The position numbers were made by a program, and so were the translations under genes. Shown in pieces: positions 51,801 to 60,376 of a stretch of 64,000 bases of DNA. The DNA comes from Curtobacterium sp. MCSS17_007. GTDB lineage: Bacteria > Actinomycetota > Actinomycetes > Actinomycetales > Microbacteriaceae. The DNA lies in NCBI RefSeq assembly GCF_003234175.2, contig NZ_CP126257.1, positions 2,542,001 to 2,606,000 of the forward strand, written 5' to 3'. Each line of letters begins with the position of its first letter. Within the stretch, counting starts at the first letter, position 1. The notes under the pieces are model-generated. The model was not told where the DNA came from. It searched no databases and was given only the letters and a program-made list of their open reading frames with translations.

Positions 51801-52792
51801 CAGGACCGGACGGCGGCGGAGGCGAAGGGCACGGCGGTGTCGGACACGATCCGGACCACCACGTCGCGGGCCGTGTCCTCGGCAGCGCCGCCGAGGCCGC
51901 GGGCGACCGGGACCAGTCGGTGGGCGAGGATCAGCGGGGCGAGCTGCGCCACGTCGTCCGGCGTGACGAACGGACGGCCGAGCAGTGCGGCGTGGGCGCG
52001 CGCGGCCTGGGCCAGGTGCAGGGTCGCACGGGGGCTCGCGCCGAGGACCAGGTCGGGATGCGAGCGCGTGGCGCGGACGATGGCGACGATGTACGCCTCG
52101 ACGTCCGGTGCGACGTGCACCCCGCGCACCGTGTGCACGATGGCGCGCAGCGTCGGGACGTCGACGATCGGACGGAGCGAGGACAGCGGGTCGTGCGTCC
52201 CGCGTGTCGCGAGCATCTGCCGCTCGGCGTCGGCGCTCGGGTACCCCATGGCGATGCGCGCCATGAAGCGGTCGCGCTGGGCCTCGGGCAGCGGGTACGT
52301 CCCCTCCATGTCGATCGGGTTCTGCGTCGCGACGATCATGAAGGGCGACTCGAGGGGGCGTGTGACGCCGTCGACCGTGACCTGCGACTCCGCCATCGCC
52401 TCGAGCAGGGCCGACTGGGTCTTCGGGCTGGTGCGGTTGATCTCGTCGCCGATGACGACGTTCGCGAACACCGGTCCGGGCGAGAACCGGAACGTGCCGG
52501 AGGACTGGTCGTAGATGTTCACGCCGGTCACGTCCGACGGCAGCATGTCCGAGGTGAACTGGATGCGGTTCACCGAGCCGCCGACCGAGGCCCCGAGCGC
52601 CTTGGCGAGCACGGTCTTGCCGACCCCGGGGACGTCCTCGACGAGCAGGTGCCCCTCGGCGAGCATGACGGTGAAGGCGGTGCGGATCGCGTCGACCTTG
52701 CCGTCGACGACCGTGGAGACGGCCGCGACGACGTCGTCGCCGACCGCTCGCACGTGTTCGATCGGGAAGGCTTGGTCGGTCGGGTCCGGCAC
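51800..52792 (-). CDS. MoxR family AAA ATPase
   Basis: A 330-residue AAA+ ATPase: Walker A EDVPGVGKT (near residue 53), Walker B VVIGDEINR, sensor VATQNPID (near 150) and the typical EGTYPLPEAQRDRF loop. MoxR proteins act as chaperones for VWA/DUF58 partners, which follow here with overlapping genes. GTG 52792 is preceded by GAGGAGG, a strong ribosome binding site. TAGCAT about 30 bp upstream may be the -10. Confidence 0.92.
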   Translation of the reverse strand: MPDPTDQAFPIEHVRAVGDDVVAAVSTVVDGKVDAIRTAFTVMLAEGHLLVEDVPGVGKTVLAKALGASVGGSVNRIQFTSDMLPSDVTGVNIYDQSSGTFRFSPGPVFANVVIGDEINRTSPKTQSALLEAMAESQVTVDGVTRPLESPFMIVATQNPIDMEGTYPLPEAQRDRFMARIAMGYPSADAERQMLATRGTHDPLSSLRPIVDVPTLRAIVHTVRGVHVAPDVEAYIVAIVRATRSHPDLVLGASPRATLHLAQAARAHAALLGRPFVTPDDVAQLAPLILAHRLVPVARGLGGAAEDTARDVVVRIVSDTAVPFASAAVRS

Positions 52793-52904
52793 GCAGGCCT
52801 CCTCGTCTCGGGACAGGTGTCGTGCATGCTACATCGGCGCGGTGACAGGCTCCGGGGATGCGGCACCGATCATCCGCGGGACACACACCGGGCCCGGTAC
52901 GGCC

Positions 52905-52946
52905 GGACGGGAGGCGCGGTGCGGACTCGCACCGCGCCTCCCGTCC
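52905..52946. repeat. GGACGGGAGG-type intergenic hairpin, copy 5
   Basis: Arms GGACGGGAGGCGCGGTGCG and CGCACCGCGCCTCCCGTCC, loop of about 4 nt. It lies between the GH18 3' end and the MoxR 5' end on the minus strand. Confidence 0.8.
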
Positions 52947-53000
52947 GCGGATCGTCGCGTCACGCTCGTGCCGGTCGTCGACCGGGCCGCGCCTCCGTCG

Positions 53001-53993
53001 TCAGCCGGGGAGCGCCTCCGTCGTCAGCGACCAGAGCGCGACGCCGTGCAGGCCGAGGCGCTGCGCCAGGGCGACGCGCACCCGGTAGGAGCGGGCGTCG
53101 GACCAGTGCAGCTCCCGGCCGTCGGCGAGCGTCGCGCTCCACTCCCCCGTCCGCTCGGACCACCGCGCGGCGCCACCGGCGAGGCGACGCGCCCGTGCAG
53201 GGGACACCTGACCGGCGTCGCGTCCGCCCCAGAGGTACCCGTACCCGGCGATGCCGAGGTCGATGCGCTCGGCGGGGACGCCGAGGTGCTCCGCGGTCTC
53301 GACGACCCGCTCCGCCCAGGGCAGTGCTCCGACCGTGCCCGGCTCGCTCCACGGACCGTGCTGGTCGTAGGTCATGAGCACGAAGCGGTCGACGTGCTCG
53401 GCGAGCGCCGGGAGGTCGTACCCGGTGTCGCGGAACCCGGCGGCCGACGTGGAGGCCATGACCGCCATCGTGACGGTCGACCCCGCCCCGAGCTCGTCGT
53501 GCACGGCCGACTCGAGTGCGGCCGCGAACGCGACGAGTCCGGCCCGGTCGCGCGCGCGGAGCGACTCGAGGTCGATCTGCACGCCGTCCAGGTCGTTCCG
53601 CGCGGCGAGTACCGCGAGCTCGCGTGCGACGTGGCGTCGGGTCGCCGGGTCGGCCAGCAGCGCCGTGCCGGTGTCGGGCGAGAAGTCGCCGAGGGACTCG
53701 GAGAAGTTGCTGACGAGCAGCTCCGCCTCGGCACCTCCACGGTGCGCGGTGCGGACGAGCGAGCGGACCTCGTCGGGCAGGGCTGCCAGGCCGGCACCGT
53801 CCTCGGTCAGGGTGACACCGTCGATCCCGATGGTGGCGGCGTGCTCGGTCGCGGCGCGGACCCGGGCCGCGGCGGTGCCGGGTTCGACGTACGCCTCGAC
53901 CACCGGACCGGACGTCCGGGGTGTCACGGCACACCCGCTGAGCGCGGTCGTCGCGAGGACGACGGCGACGGCGAGTGCGGGCCAGCGGATCAC
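53001..53993 (-). CDS. GH18-like secreted lipoprotein
   Basis: A 330-residue lipoprotein with lipobox TTALSGC (Cys near residue 20) and a glycoside hydrolase family 18 barrel of the YaaH/SleL-like kind. The catalytic strand reads DLDGVQIDLE: the acid Glu and its Asp neighbour are kept, but the first of the middle acidic residues of DxxDxDxE is Gln. DRFVLMTYDQHGPWSEPG corresponds to the conserved MxYD strand. It probably cuts GlcNAc-containing glycans or peptidoglycan. GTG 53993 lies 6 nt after TACCGT, so leaderless; the longer frame upstream has no support. Confidence 0.82.
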   Translation of the reverse strand: MIRWPALAVAVVLATTALSGCAVTPRTSGPVVEAYVEPGTAAARVRAATEHAATIGIDGVTLTEDGAGLAALPDEVRSLVRTAHRGGAEAELLVSNFSESLGDFSPDTGTALLADPATRRHVARELAVLAARNDLDGVQIDLESLRARDRAGLVAFAAALESAVHDELGAGSTVTMAVMASTSAAGFRDTGYDLPALAEHVDRFVLMTYDQHGPWSEPGTVGALPWAERVVETAEHLGVPAERIDLGIAGYGYLWGGRDAGQVSPARARRLAGGAARWSERTGEWSATLADGRELHWSDARSYRVRVALAQRLGLHGVALWSLTTEALPG

Positions 53994-54045
53994 CCGCCAA
54001 CGGTAGCCGAGGGAGGGACGTGCTCCACGGCTGACGACCGGCCCC

Positions 54046-54495
54046 TCAGGCCCGGGCGTGCTCGAGCCGTTCGACGGCCTCGGCGAGCGCCTCGAGCTCG
54101 GGGACCCCGCGTGCGTCGGCGAGCGCGGCTTCGAGCGCCGCCGCATGGATCGGGGCGGCCTCGTCGAGCAGCGCCTGACCGGCGTGCGTCAGCTCGGTGT
54201 ACAGGCCCCGCCGGTCGTCCGCGCAGAGCACCCGGGTGAGCAGGGCGCGCTCCTCGAGCCGGTTGACGAGGCGGGTGGTGGCACTCGGGCTGAGCGCCGC
54301 CGCCCGGGCGAGCTGCTGCATCCGCATGTGGAAGCCGTCCTGTCGGCGGAGGGCGTCGAGCACGGTGAACTCGACGACCGACAGGTCGACGGCGCGGAGC
54401 GCACGTTCGAGCCGGGTCTCGATCGCGGCGTGCAGGGCGGCGAGGGTGCGCCAGCCGTGGGCGCGGACGGCGACGGACGTGTCGTCGACGGACAT
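54046..54495 (-). CDS. MarR family transcriptional regulator
   Basis: A 149-residue MarR repressor with recognition helix LARAAALSPSATTRLVNRLEERALL and wing CADDRRGLYTELT (residues about 58-100). ATG 54495 is preceded by CAGGAGGCACC. It is divergent from an MFS transporter, with an inverted repeat between them. This is the usual layout of a drug-efflux pair in which the MarR protein blocks both genes until a ligand binds. Confidence 0.9.
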   Translation of the reverse strand: MSVDDTSVAVRAHGWRTLAALHAAIETRLERALRAVDLSVVEFTVLDALRRQDGFHMRMQQLARAAALSPSATTRLVNRLEERALLTRVLCADDRRGLYTELTHAGQALLDEAAPIHAAALEAALADARGVPELEALAEAVERLEHARA

Positions 54496-54524
54496 GGTGC
54501 CTCCTGGTGTGGGTGAACCGTTGC

Positions 54525-54553
54525 TTGCTTGCGCGGATACACCGCGCGTGCAA
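54525..54553. promoter_or_regulatory. Candidate MarR operator
   Basis: TTGCTTGCGCGG (54525-54536) and CCGCGCGTGCAA (54542-54553) form an imperfect inverted repeat (TTGCnnGCGCGG) around ATACA. It lies in the 129-bp region between the MarR and MFS genes and starts 30 bp from the MarR ATG. A further GTGTGCAAC occurs at 54570-54578. Confidence 0.6.
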
Positions 54554-54624
54554 CCATCGATGTGCCGCGTGTGCAACTACCAGCGTACGCGGGACCACTC
54601 CCCCGCACAACGAAAGGGACACCC

Positions 54625-55845
54625 ATGCCCGCCGGACTCATCGCCCTCGCCCTCGGGGGCTTCGGCATCGGACTGACCGAGTTCGTCATCACCGGACTCC
54701 TGCCCGAAGTCGCGGCCGATTTCGCGGTCAGCGAGACCACCGCCGGGTGGCTCGTCACTGGCTACGCGCTGTCCGTCGTGGTCGGCGCCCTCGCCCTGAC
54801 CGCGGCGACCACCCGTCTGCCACGGAAGCCGGTGCTCGTCGGCCTGCTGGTCCTCTTCATCGTCGGCAACACCCTCTCCGCACTCGCACCGACCTACGGC
54901 GTGATGATGACCGGACGGGTCGTCGCGGCGCTCTGCCACGGAGCGTTCTTCGGCATCGGGTCGGTCGTCGCGGCGAACATGGTCGAGCGTGGTCGGCAGG
55001 CGTCCGCCGTCGCGCTCATGTTCACCGGCCTGACGGCGTCCAACGTGCTCGGGGTGCCGTTCGGTACCTTCCTCGGCCAGACGTTCGGGTGGCGCAGCAC
55101 GTTCTGGGCCATCGCCGCGATCGGTGTCGTCGCACTGGTCGGCGTGCTCCTGCTCGTCCCCGCGGTGCGCACCGCCGGGACCCCCTCGCTCGTCCGGGAG
55201 CTCGGGGCGTTCCGGTCCGGGCAGGTCTGGCTGTCGCTCGGGATCACCGTCCTCGGCTTCGGCGGGATGTTCGGGGCGTTCACGTACATCGCCTACACGC
55301 TGACCTCGGTGTCGGGCTTCGCCGCCAGCACCGTGCCCTGGCTCCTCGTCGTGTTCGGTGTCGGGCTCTTCGTCGGCAACATCGTCGGGGGCCGGGCAGC
55401 GGCACGCTCGATCGACGGGACCCTGCTCGTCGTGCTCGCGGTGCTCACGCTCGTGCTCGTCGGGTTCGCCCTGGTGGCGACCTCGGCCGTGCTCACGGTC
55501 GTCGCCCTCGTGCTGATGGGCGCGTTCGGGTTCGCGACCGTCCCCGCCCTGCAGACGCGGGTCATGCAGTACGCGGACCACGCCCCGACCCTTGCCAGCG
55601 GGGCGAACATCGCGGCGTTCAACCTCGGCAACGCGCTCGGCGCCTGGATCGGCGGGCTCACCATCGCCGCCGGGCTCGGGTACACGTCACCGCTCTGGGC
55701 CGGTGCCGCGATCACCCTCGGCGCCGTGCTGCTGACGCTCGGTGCCGCGGGCGCCGCTCGTCGGTCGGCCCGTTCTGCCGGCGCGTCGATCCCGACCGCT
55801 GCCTCCGAGGCCGGCGTGAGCACGGACAGCACCGCCAGCGTCTGA
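54625..55845 (+). CDS. MFS transporter, DHA1 family (AraJ/Cmx-like)
   Basis: A 406-residue 12-helix major facilitator. The first helix GLTEFVITGLLPEVAADF and motif-A loop TRLPRKPVLVG are typical of the DHA1 branch with AraJ, YdeA and Cmx, proton-driven exporters of sugars or drugs. Motif C is seen as GLTASNVLGVPFGTFLG. ATG 54625 follows AAAGGGACACCC. Regulated probably by the divergent MarR protein. The C-terminal 30 residues are Ala/Ser-rich. Export of a toxic small molecule is likely; the compound is unknown. Confidence 0.88.
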   Translation: MPAGLIALALGGFGIGLTEFVITGLLPEVAADFAVSETTAGWLVTGYALSVVVGALALTAATTRLPRKPVLVGLLVLFIVGNTLSALAPTYGVMMTGRVVAALCHGAFFGIGSVVAANMVERGRQASAVALMFTGLTASNVLGVPFGTFLGQTFGWRSTFWAIAAIGVVALVGVLLLVPAVRTAGTPSLVRELGAFRSGQVWLSLGITVLGFGGMFGAFTYIAYTLTSVSGFAASTVPWLLVVFGVGLFVGNIVGGRAAARSIDGTLLVVLAVLTLVLVGFALVATSAVLTVVALVLMGAFGFATVPALQTRVMQYADHAPTLASGANIAAFNLGNALGAWIGGLTIAAGLGYTSPLWAGAAITLGAVLLTLGAAGAARRSARSAGASIPTAASEAGVSTDSTASV

Positions 55846-55893
55846 ACCGGCACCACCGCCCGGACGGAGATCGCCCGGACGGACATCACCCCG

Positions 55894-55930
55894 GAACGAC
55901 GAAACCCCCGCTTCGGCGGGGGTTTCGTTC
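55894..55930. terminator. Bidirectional terminator between MFS and tRNA-Ser
   Basis: Long stem GAACGACGAAACCCCCG / CGGGGGTTTCGTTC with a CTTCGG loop region. It serves the MFS gene on the plus strand and the tRNA on the minus strand. Confidence 0.8.
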
Positions 55931-55934
55931 GGTG

Positions 55935-56024
55935 CGGAGACGGAGGGATTTGAACCCTCGGTCCCCTCAAAGGGGACTCCACCTTAGCAGGGTGGTGCAC
56001 TCGGCCTGACTATGCGACGTCTCC
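55935..56024 (-). tRNA. tRNA-Ser (anticodon GCT)
   Basis: A 90-nt minus-strand cloverleaf with acceptor arms GGAGACG/CGTCTCC, anticodon loop CTGCTAA (GCT), a long variable arm (GTCCCC...GGGGAC) typical of tRNA-Ser, T-loop TTCAAAT and discriminator G. CCA is not encoded. It reads AGU and AGC. Confidence 0.95.
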
Positions 56025-56178
56025 GTGCGCTCTCGCGAACGCAGACCCCACCATACAGGAGGACGAGCCCCGTCTCGACCTCGGCGCCGAGCAGACACGC
56101 TGAGCGCTCGCACGTCCCCGGAACGCGGCAGACGGACCGTCCGGACAGACGGTCCCCTGAAGTGGGGACGCCGAGGGG

Positions 56179-56207
56179 TTGTCGACGCGTACCCCGACGC
56201 CTAGCAT
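56179..56207 (+). promoter_or_regulatory. Orphan promoter
   Basis: TTGTCG (56179-56184), a 17-bp spacer, and TAGCAT (56202-56207): a good housekeeping-type promoter pointing into a region with no ORF. Confidence 0.55.
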
Positions 56208-56213
56208 CATCGG

Positions 56214-56367
56214 GACGCGGCGATCACGTTCCGGAGCACGTCCTCCGTAGTCGCGACACAGCACCAGACGTCGTCCCCCCTTCTGCAGAGCCCGTCGCGC
56301 CCGGTCGCGCGGAGCCCTGACGGGGACGGCCAGGGGGCGCGGACCCGATCCGCGCCCCCGCCCTGGG
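56214..56367 (+). ncRNA. Candidate small RNA
   Basis: Between the orphan promoter and a GC-rich hairpin (GGGGGCGCGGA 56333-56343, TCCGCGCCCCC 56349-56359, extended by CCAGGG/CCCTGG) lies about 150 nt with no ORF. It contains a C6 run at 56275-56280. No known RNA family is recognised, and the terminator lacks a T-run. Confidence 0.35.
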
Positions 56368-56469
56368 TGCTCGACCGACCTCGGGCCGGCCGTCGCGCGG
56401 CAGGACTGCGAGCGCGACAGCCCACTGCGCACGCCCGCGCCCGGCACCCGGGCAACGCCCGACTGGTCC

Positions 56470-56520
56470 GCGAGAGCGACAGTGCCCCGCCGCAGTTCAC
56501 CGGCGCACTGTCGCTCTCGC
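56470..56520. repeat. Perfect 16-bp inverted repeat
   Basis: GCGAGAGCGACAGTGC (56470-56485) and GCACTGTCGCTCTCGC (56505-56520) with a 19-nt spacer. It could be a stem-loop in the 3' region of the GntR transcript or a protein site. A diverged copy of the left arm (GCGAGCGCGACAGCCCACTGC) occurs from 56409. Confidence 0.7.
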
Positions 56521-56692
56521 AGAGGAGTCGCGCGAAGAGGACGCGGGCACCAGCCGACAGGCACCGAGCGCGTCCGTCGGGCATTGCACACGGCCACGCG
56601 CGCGGGCACGGCCACGCGCACCGCGCACCGCACACGCGAACCGCGAGCGGGCACCGCCCACCCGACACCGCTCGCCCGGCACCCACCCGCGG

Positions 56693-57367
56693 TCACGCCG
56701 CCGCGCGGAACCGGTCCGGTAGCGCGATGAGGTCCTCGGCGAGCCCGACGAGTTCGCTCGCACACACCTCGAGCCGCTCGTGCTCGGCAGCGGCCACCGC
56801 CCGTTCGACCTGCGCCACCCGAGCACGCCGCCCCACGACCGCGTCGATGCCGTTCGCCGCCGCGACGTCGTCCGTGAAGAAGGTGTCGAGCACCGCCCGC
56901 TGCGCGACGAGCCAGTCAGCGCTCACGATCGCACCACGGCGACGCAGGTACCACGCCCCGAGCTCGACGAGTGCCCCGGCCTCGGTCAGGCACGTCGTCA
57001 GCACCTGGGCGTCGAAGGGTTCCCCGGTGCCCTGGCCGGCAGCCGCCGGGTCGGCGATCATGGCCCGCGCCACCCGCAGCCGCTCGACCATCTGCACCAC
57101 GGACCACTGGGCCACCACGACCCCGACGTACCGCTGCACGCTCACGAGCCGCAGTGACTCGAGCGGGACGAGGGCTTCACGTACGGGCGTTCGGGACACC
57201 CGCATGTCCTCGGCGATGTCGTCGAGTCGCAGTCGCTGCCCGCGGCGGTAGACACCGCGCAGGACGTTCTCGAGCAGCTTCAGGAAGACGGCGTCACGCA
57301 GCAGGCCGCGTCGGATGCCGCTCGGGTCGGGGACCCGGTCGCTCCCCGAGGACGATGACCGATCCAT
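56693..57367 (-). CDS. GntR family transcriptional regulator (FCD-like)
   Basis: A 224-residue GntR regulator. The winged helix lies at residues about 25-90 (VLRGVYRRGQRLRLDDIAEDMRVSRTPVREAL), with the typical SRTPVREAL turn. The C-terminal domain is helical, as in the FCD class, though the metal-binding Asp/His pattern is not clear. ATG 57367 is preferred; GTG 57385 is in frame six codons upstream. It faces the same way as the MFS symporter gene upstream, with a terminator between, so it may control that gene in trans. Confidence 0.83.
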   Translation of the reverse strand: MDRSSSSGSDRVPDPSGIRRGLLRDAVFLKLLENVLRGVYRRGQRLRLDDIAEDMRVSRTPVREALVPLESLRLVSVQRYVGVVVAQWSVVQMVERLRVARAMIADPAAAGQGTGEPFDAQVLTTCLTEAGALVELGAWYLRRRGAIVSADWLVAQRAVLDTFFTDDVAAANGIDAVVGRRARVAQVERAVAAAEHERLEVCASELVGLAEDLIALPDRFRAAA

Positions 57368-57461
57368 CCACCCAGCGTCACGCACGGTGGCCGCCGAGGG
57401 TTCCGGGAGCGGGCGACCGGTGGACCGTTCCGGTCGGTGTCGGGATGTGGAGGAGTGCCAT

Positions 57462-57492
57462 GACGAGACCCTCCCAGCGGGAGGGTCTCGTC
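57462..57492 (-). terminator. Terminator of the MFS symporter gene
   Basis: Perfect 14-bp arms GACGAGACCCTCCC (57462-57475) and GGGAGGGTCTCGTC (57479-57492) with a 3-nt loop, 25 bp beyond the symporter stop. Confidence 0.8.
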
Positions 57493-57516
57493 ACGAAACA
57501 TCACGTATACGAAATC

Positions 57517-58965
57517 TTACTTCTTGGCGCCACCGGTGAGGACGGACAGCGGTTGCGTGATGTCCTCGAGGCCCTTGCGTGCTGCGTCGACGCCGAACAC
57601 CAGGGCCACGATGCCGCCGACGATCATCACCCCGGACCCGAGCAGGTACCCCCAGAACAGCGGTTCGCGCGACGACCCGTCGCCGATGAACGCCCCGTAG
57701 ATCGTCGGGGCGATCGCACCGAAGACCTGCGCGAGCGCGAAGAAGTACGAGATCGCCTGCGACCGCAGCTCGAGCGGGAAGATCTCGCTCACGGTCAGGT
57801 AGGCGCTCGAGGCGCCGGCAGAGGCGAAGAAGAACGACACGCACCAGAACACGACCTGCACGGTGGCGCTGATCGCGTCCGCGCGGAACAGGAACGCCGA
57901 GGTCGCGAGCACGAGCCCGGACACCAGGTACGTCAGGAAGATCATCTGCCGCCGGCCCCAGGTGTCGAAGAAGCGACCGAGCAGGATCGGGCCGAGCAGG
58001 TTGCCGATGGCGAAGGGGAAGAAGTACACCGCCGTCTCCGAGGTCTTCAACCCGAAGAAGTTGGTGAGCACGAGGGCGTACGTGAAGAAGATCGCGTTGT
58101 AGAGGAACGCCTGGGTGATCATCATCGTCGCGCCGACGAGCGTGCGCGACGGGTACTGCTTGAGCAGGACCCTCGCGATCGTCAGGAACCCGACCTTGTC
58201 GAGCGGCGTGACCGTCATCGCCTTGGACTCGTCGACGTCCGGCAGCCGGTGTCCCGTCGACTTCTCGACCGACTCCTCGATCGCCGAGACGGTCCGCTCG
58301 GCCTCTTCCTCGCGCCCGTGCGTCATGAGCCACCGCGGGCTCTCGGGGATGTGCCGACGCAGGAAGATGATGACGATGCCGAGCACCGGGCCGAGGAAGA
58401 ACCCGATGCGCCAGCCGATGTTCTCGGCGAAGATCGACGTGTCGAGCAGGTAGATGTTGGCGAAGGCGCCGAGGGCGGCACCACCCCAGTACGTGCCGTT
58501 GATCGCGATGTCGACGTGTCCGCGGTACTTCGACGGGATCAGCTCGTCGATCGCGGAGTTGATCGCGGCGTACTCACCGCCGATGCCGAGTCCGGCGATG
58601 AACCGGAAGGCCGCCAGGAACCAGAAGTCCTGCGCGAGGCCGGCGATGCCCGAGCCGATCAGGTAGATCGCGAGCGTCAGGATGAACAGCTTGCGCCGGC
58701 CCAGCCGGTCGGACATGCGTCCGAACACGAGCGCGCCGATCACCTGCCCGAACAGGTAGATGGTGCCGAGCGTCGTCACCTGCTGCGTGGACAGGTCGAG
58801 GTCCGCCTGGAACCCGGCGTTCGAGACGATCTGGATCTCGAGCCCGTCGAGGATCCAGGAGACGCCGAGGCCCACCACCACGCTCCAGTGGAACCTTGTC
58901 CACGGCAGTCTGTCCATCCTGGCGGGGACCAGGCTCTTGATCGCCCCGTTCGTCGTACTGCTCAC
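57517..58965 (-). CDS. MFS metabolite:proton symporter (sugar-porter/SHS fold)
   Basis: A 482-residue 12-helix transporter. Motifs are GRMSDRLGRRKLF (loop 2-3), RFIAGLGIGGEYAAINSAIDEL (helix 4-5, the G-x-G-x-G-E-x pattern of acid/aromatic symporters), PESPRWLMTHGREEEAERT (sugar-porter PESPRWL) and the repeat loop RFFDTWGRRQM. It should take up a sugar or organic acid with protons. GTG 58965 follows TACGGT by 8 nt. The substrate is open; the GntR gene downstream is a candidate regulator. Confidence 0.87.
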   Translation of the reverse strand: MSSTTNGAIKSLVPARMDRLPWTRFHWSVVVGLGVSWILDGLEIQIVSNAGFQADLDLSTQQVTTLGTIYLFGQVIGALVFGRMSDRLGRRKLFILTLAIYLIGSGIAGLAQDFWFLAAFRFIAGLGIGGEYAAINSAIDELIPSKYRGHVDIAINGTYWGGAALGAFANIYLLDTSIFAENIGWRIGFFLGPVLGIVIIFLRRHIPESPRWLMTHGREEEAERTVSAIEESVEKSTGHRLPDVDESKAMTVTPLDKVGFLTIARVLLKQYPSRTLVGATMMITQAFLYNAIFFTYALVLTNFFGLKTSETAVYFFPFAIGNLLGPILLGRFFDTWGRRQMIFLTYLVSGLVLATSAFLFRADAISATVQVVFWCVSFFFASAGASSAYLTVSEIFPLELRSQAISYFFALAQVFGAIAPTIYGAFIGDGSSREPLFWGYLLGSGVMIVGGIVALVFGVDAARKGLEDITQPLSVLTGGAKK

Positions 58966-59054
58966 GAGAGCGGACCGTACTCCGGGGATTCCAGGCTGGT
59001 TCCCAGTGGCAGCGCAGCTTTACATCCTCACAGATTCAGGAACCCGTGCAAGGT

Positions 59055-59096
59055 GGACGGGAGGCGCGTCGCCCACCGGTCCCGCGCCTCCCGTCC
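59055..59096. repeat. GGACGGGAGG-type intergenic hairpin, copy 6
   Basis: Arms GGACGGGAGGCGCG and CGCGCCTCCCGTCC with a loop of about 14 nt, between the divergent MFS and MetE-like genes. Here it does not follow a gene end directly, unlike the other copies. Confidence 0.75.
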
Positions 59097-59173
59097 GGTG
59101 CACGGTCGTGCCGAGCGTGACGCACCATGACCGGCCACGACGCCGGTCGCGACGGCGTCGGTACCGTGGCGGG

Positions 59174-60373
59174 GTGCCCCTGCAGAACTCGACCGACCGC
59201 ATCCTCACCACGCACACCGGGTCCCTCCCCCGCACGCCCGAGCTGACCGCGCTGCTGGTCGCTCGCGACCAGGGCAAGCCGTACGACGCGCAGGCGCTCC
59301 GCGAGGAGACCGCTGCCGTGCTCGCCCGCACGGTCGATGCGCAGCTCGATGCCGGGATCGACGTCGTCAACGACGGCGAGGTCCCCCGTGTCGGGTTCTC
59401 CACCTACATCCGCGAGCGCCTCTCCGGCTTCGGCGGGTCGGGGCACCGCAAGCCGACGCTCGACAGCGTGAAGTTCCCGGAGTACGCGGCGTTCCAGGCC
59501 CGGCAGATCGACGAGGGCGCCGAGTTCGCCCGGGTCTGGGACACCCCCGTCGCCCAGGGCCTGCTCGAGTACGACCAGGAGCGCGCCGGCATCCGCGAGG
59601 ACCTGGACGGGTTCGAGCGCGAACTCGCCCGGAACGCCGCCGCCGGGCGCGCGCCTGCCGGCACCTTCCTCTCCGCGGCGACGCCGGGCATCGTCGCGAC
59701 GACGCTGCTCCTCGACGAGCAGAACCCGCACTACCGCGATCACCGCGAGTACGTCTTCGCGCTGGCTGAGCAGCTCCGGGTCGAGTACGAGGAGATCGTC
59801 GCCCGCGGGCACGTGCTCCAGCTCGACGCCCCCGACCTCGCGATGGAGCGCGTGATCCACTTCGGGGACGCACCGCTCGAGGTGTTCCTCGACGCGGTCG
59901 ACCTGCACGTCGATGCCCTCAACCACGCGCTGCGCAACATCCCGAAGGAGCAGACCCGGCTGCACGTCTGCTACGGCAACTGGCAGGGGCCGCACCAGGA
60001 CGACGTCCCGGTCGACGTGCTGCTCCCCCACCTCTACCGCGCCGAGGTCGGCTCCTTCAGCATCCCGTTCGGCAATCCGCGGCACGCGCACGAGTTCCCG
60101 GCGTTCCGTGACCTGCCGCTGCCCGAGGACGCAGTGCTCGTGCCGGGTGTGATCGACGTGACGACGAACTACCTGGAGCACCCGCAGCTCGTCGCGAACC
60201 GCATCGTCGAGGCAGCCGAGGCGGTCGGCGACCCCACGCGCGTGATCGCGGGGACCGACTGCGGGCTGGCGACCTTCGCGAGCTACGAGTTCGTCGCGTC
60301 GGACGTCGCGTGGGCGAAGCTCCGCGCGCTCGTCGAGGGCGCGGAGATCGCGTCGCGTCGCCTGTTCGGCTGA
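59174..60373 (+). CDS. MetE C-terminal-like methyltransferase (UROD/MetE fold)
   Basis: A 399-residue protein of the cobalamin-independent methionine synthase C-terminal family, without the N-terminal half of MetE. It starts LTTHTGSLPRTPEL, the usual HxGSxPR motif. The zinc site is visible as His and Cys in RLHVCYGNW (near residue 266) and Cys in AGTDCGLATF (near 360). QLDAPDLAM fits the family's substrate Asp. Short MetE-like proteins move methyl or alkyl groups between thiols, including epoxyalkane:thiol transferases. GTG 59174 is 6 nt after TACCGT, so leaderless. Not in a methionine operon here. Confidence 0.83.
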   Translation: MPLQNSTDRILTTHTGSLPRTPELTALLVARDQGKPYDAQALREETAAVLARTVDAQLDAGIDVVNDGEVPRVGFSTYIRERLSGFGGSGHRKPTLDSVKFPEYAAFQARQIDEGAEFARVWDTPVAQGLLEYDQERAGIREDLDGFERELARNAAAGRAPAGTFLSAATPGIVATTLLLDEQNPHYRDHREYVFALAEQLRVEYEEIVARGHVLQLDAPDLAMERVIHFGDAPLEVFLDAVDLHVDALNHALRNIPKEQTRLHVCYGNWQGPHQDDVPVDVLLPHLYRAEVGSFSIPFGNPRHAHEFPAFRDLPLPEDAVLVPGVIDVTTNYLEHPQLVANRIVEAAEAVGDPTRVIAGTDCGLATFASYEFVASDVAWAKLRALVEGAEIASRRLFG

Positions 60374-60376
60374 CGC

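Larger units (their letters stand above)
56025..56692. other. 668-bp region without protein-coding gene
   Basis: No convincing ORF on either strand; open frames here are Arg/Pro-rich and lack ribosome binding sites. The region holds a promoter-like sequence at 56179-56207, a terminator-like hairpin at 56330-56367, and a perfect 16-bp inverted repeat at 56470-56520, each listed separately. The stretch 56521-56692 is rich in CACGCG-like repeats with no recognised element. Confidence 0.6.

Noticed and set aside
56214..56367. Identification of the candidate small RNA as a 6C RNA
   Set aside because: Only one C6 run is present and the two paired C-rich loops of that family are not seen.
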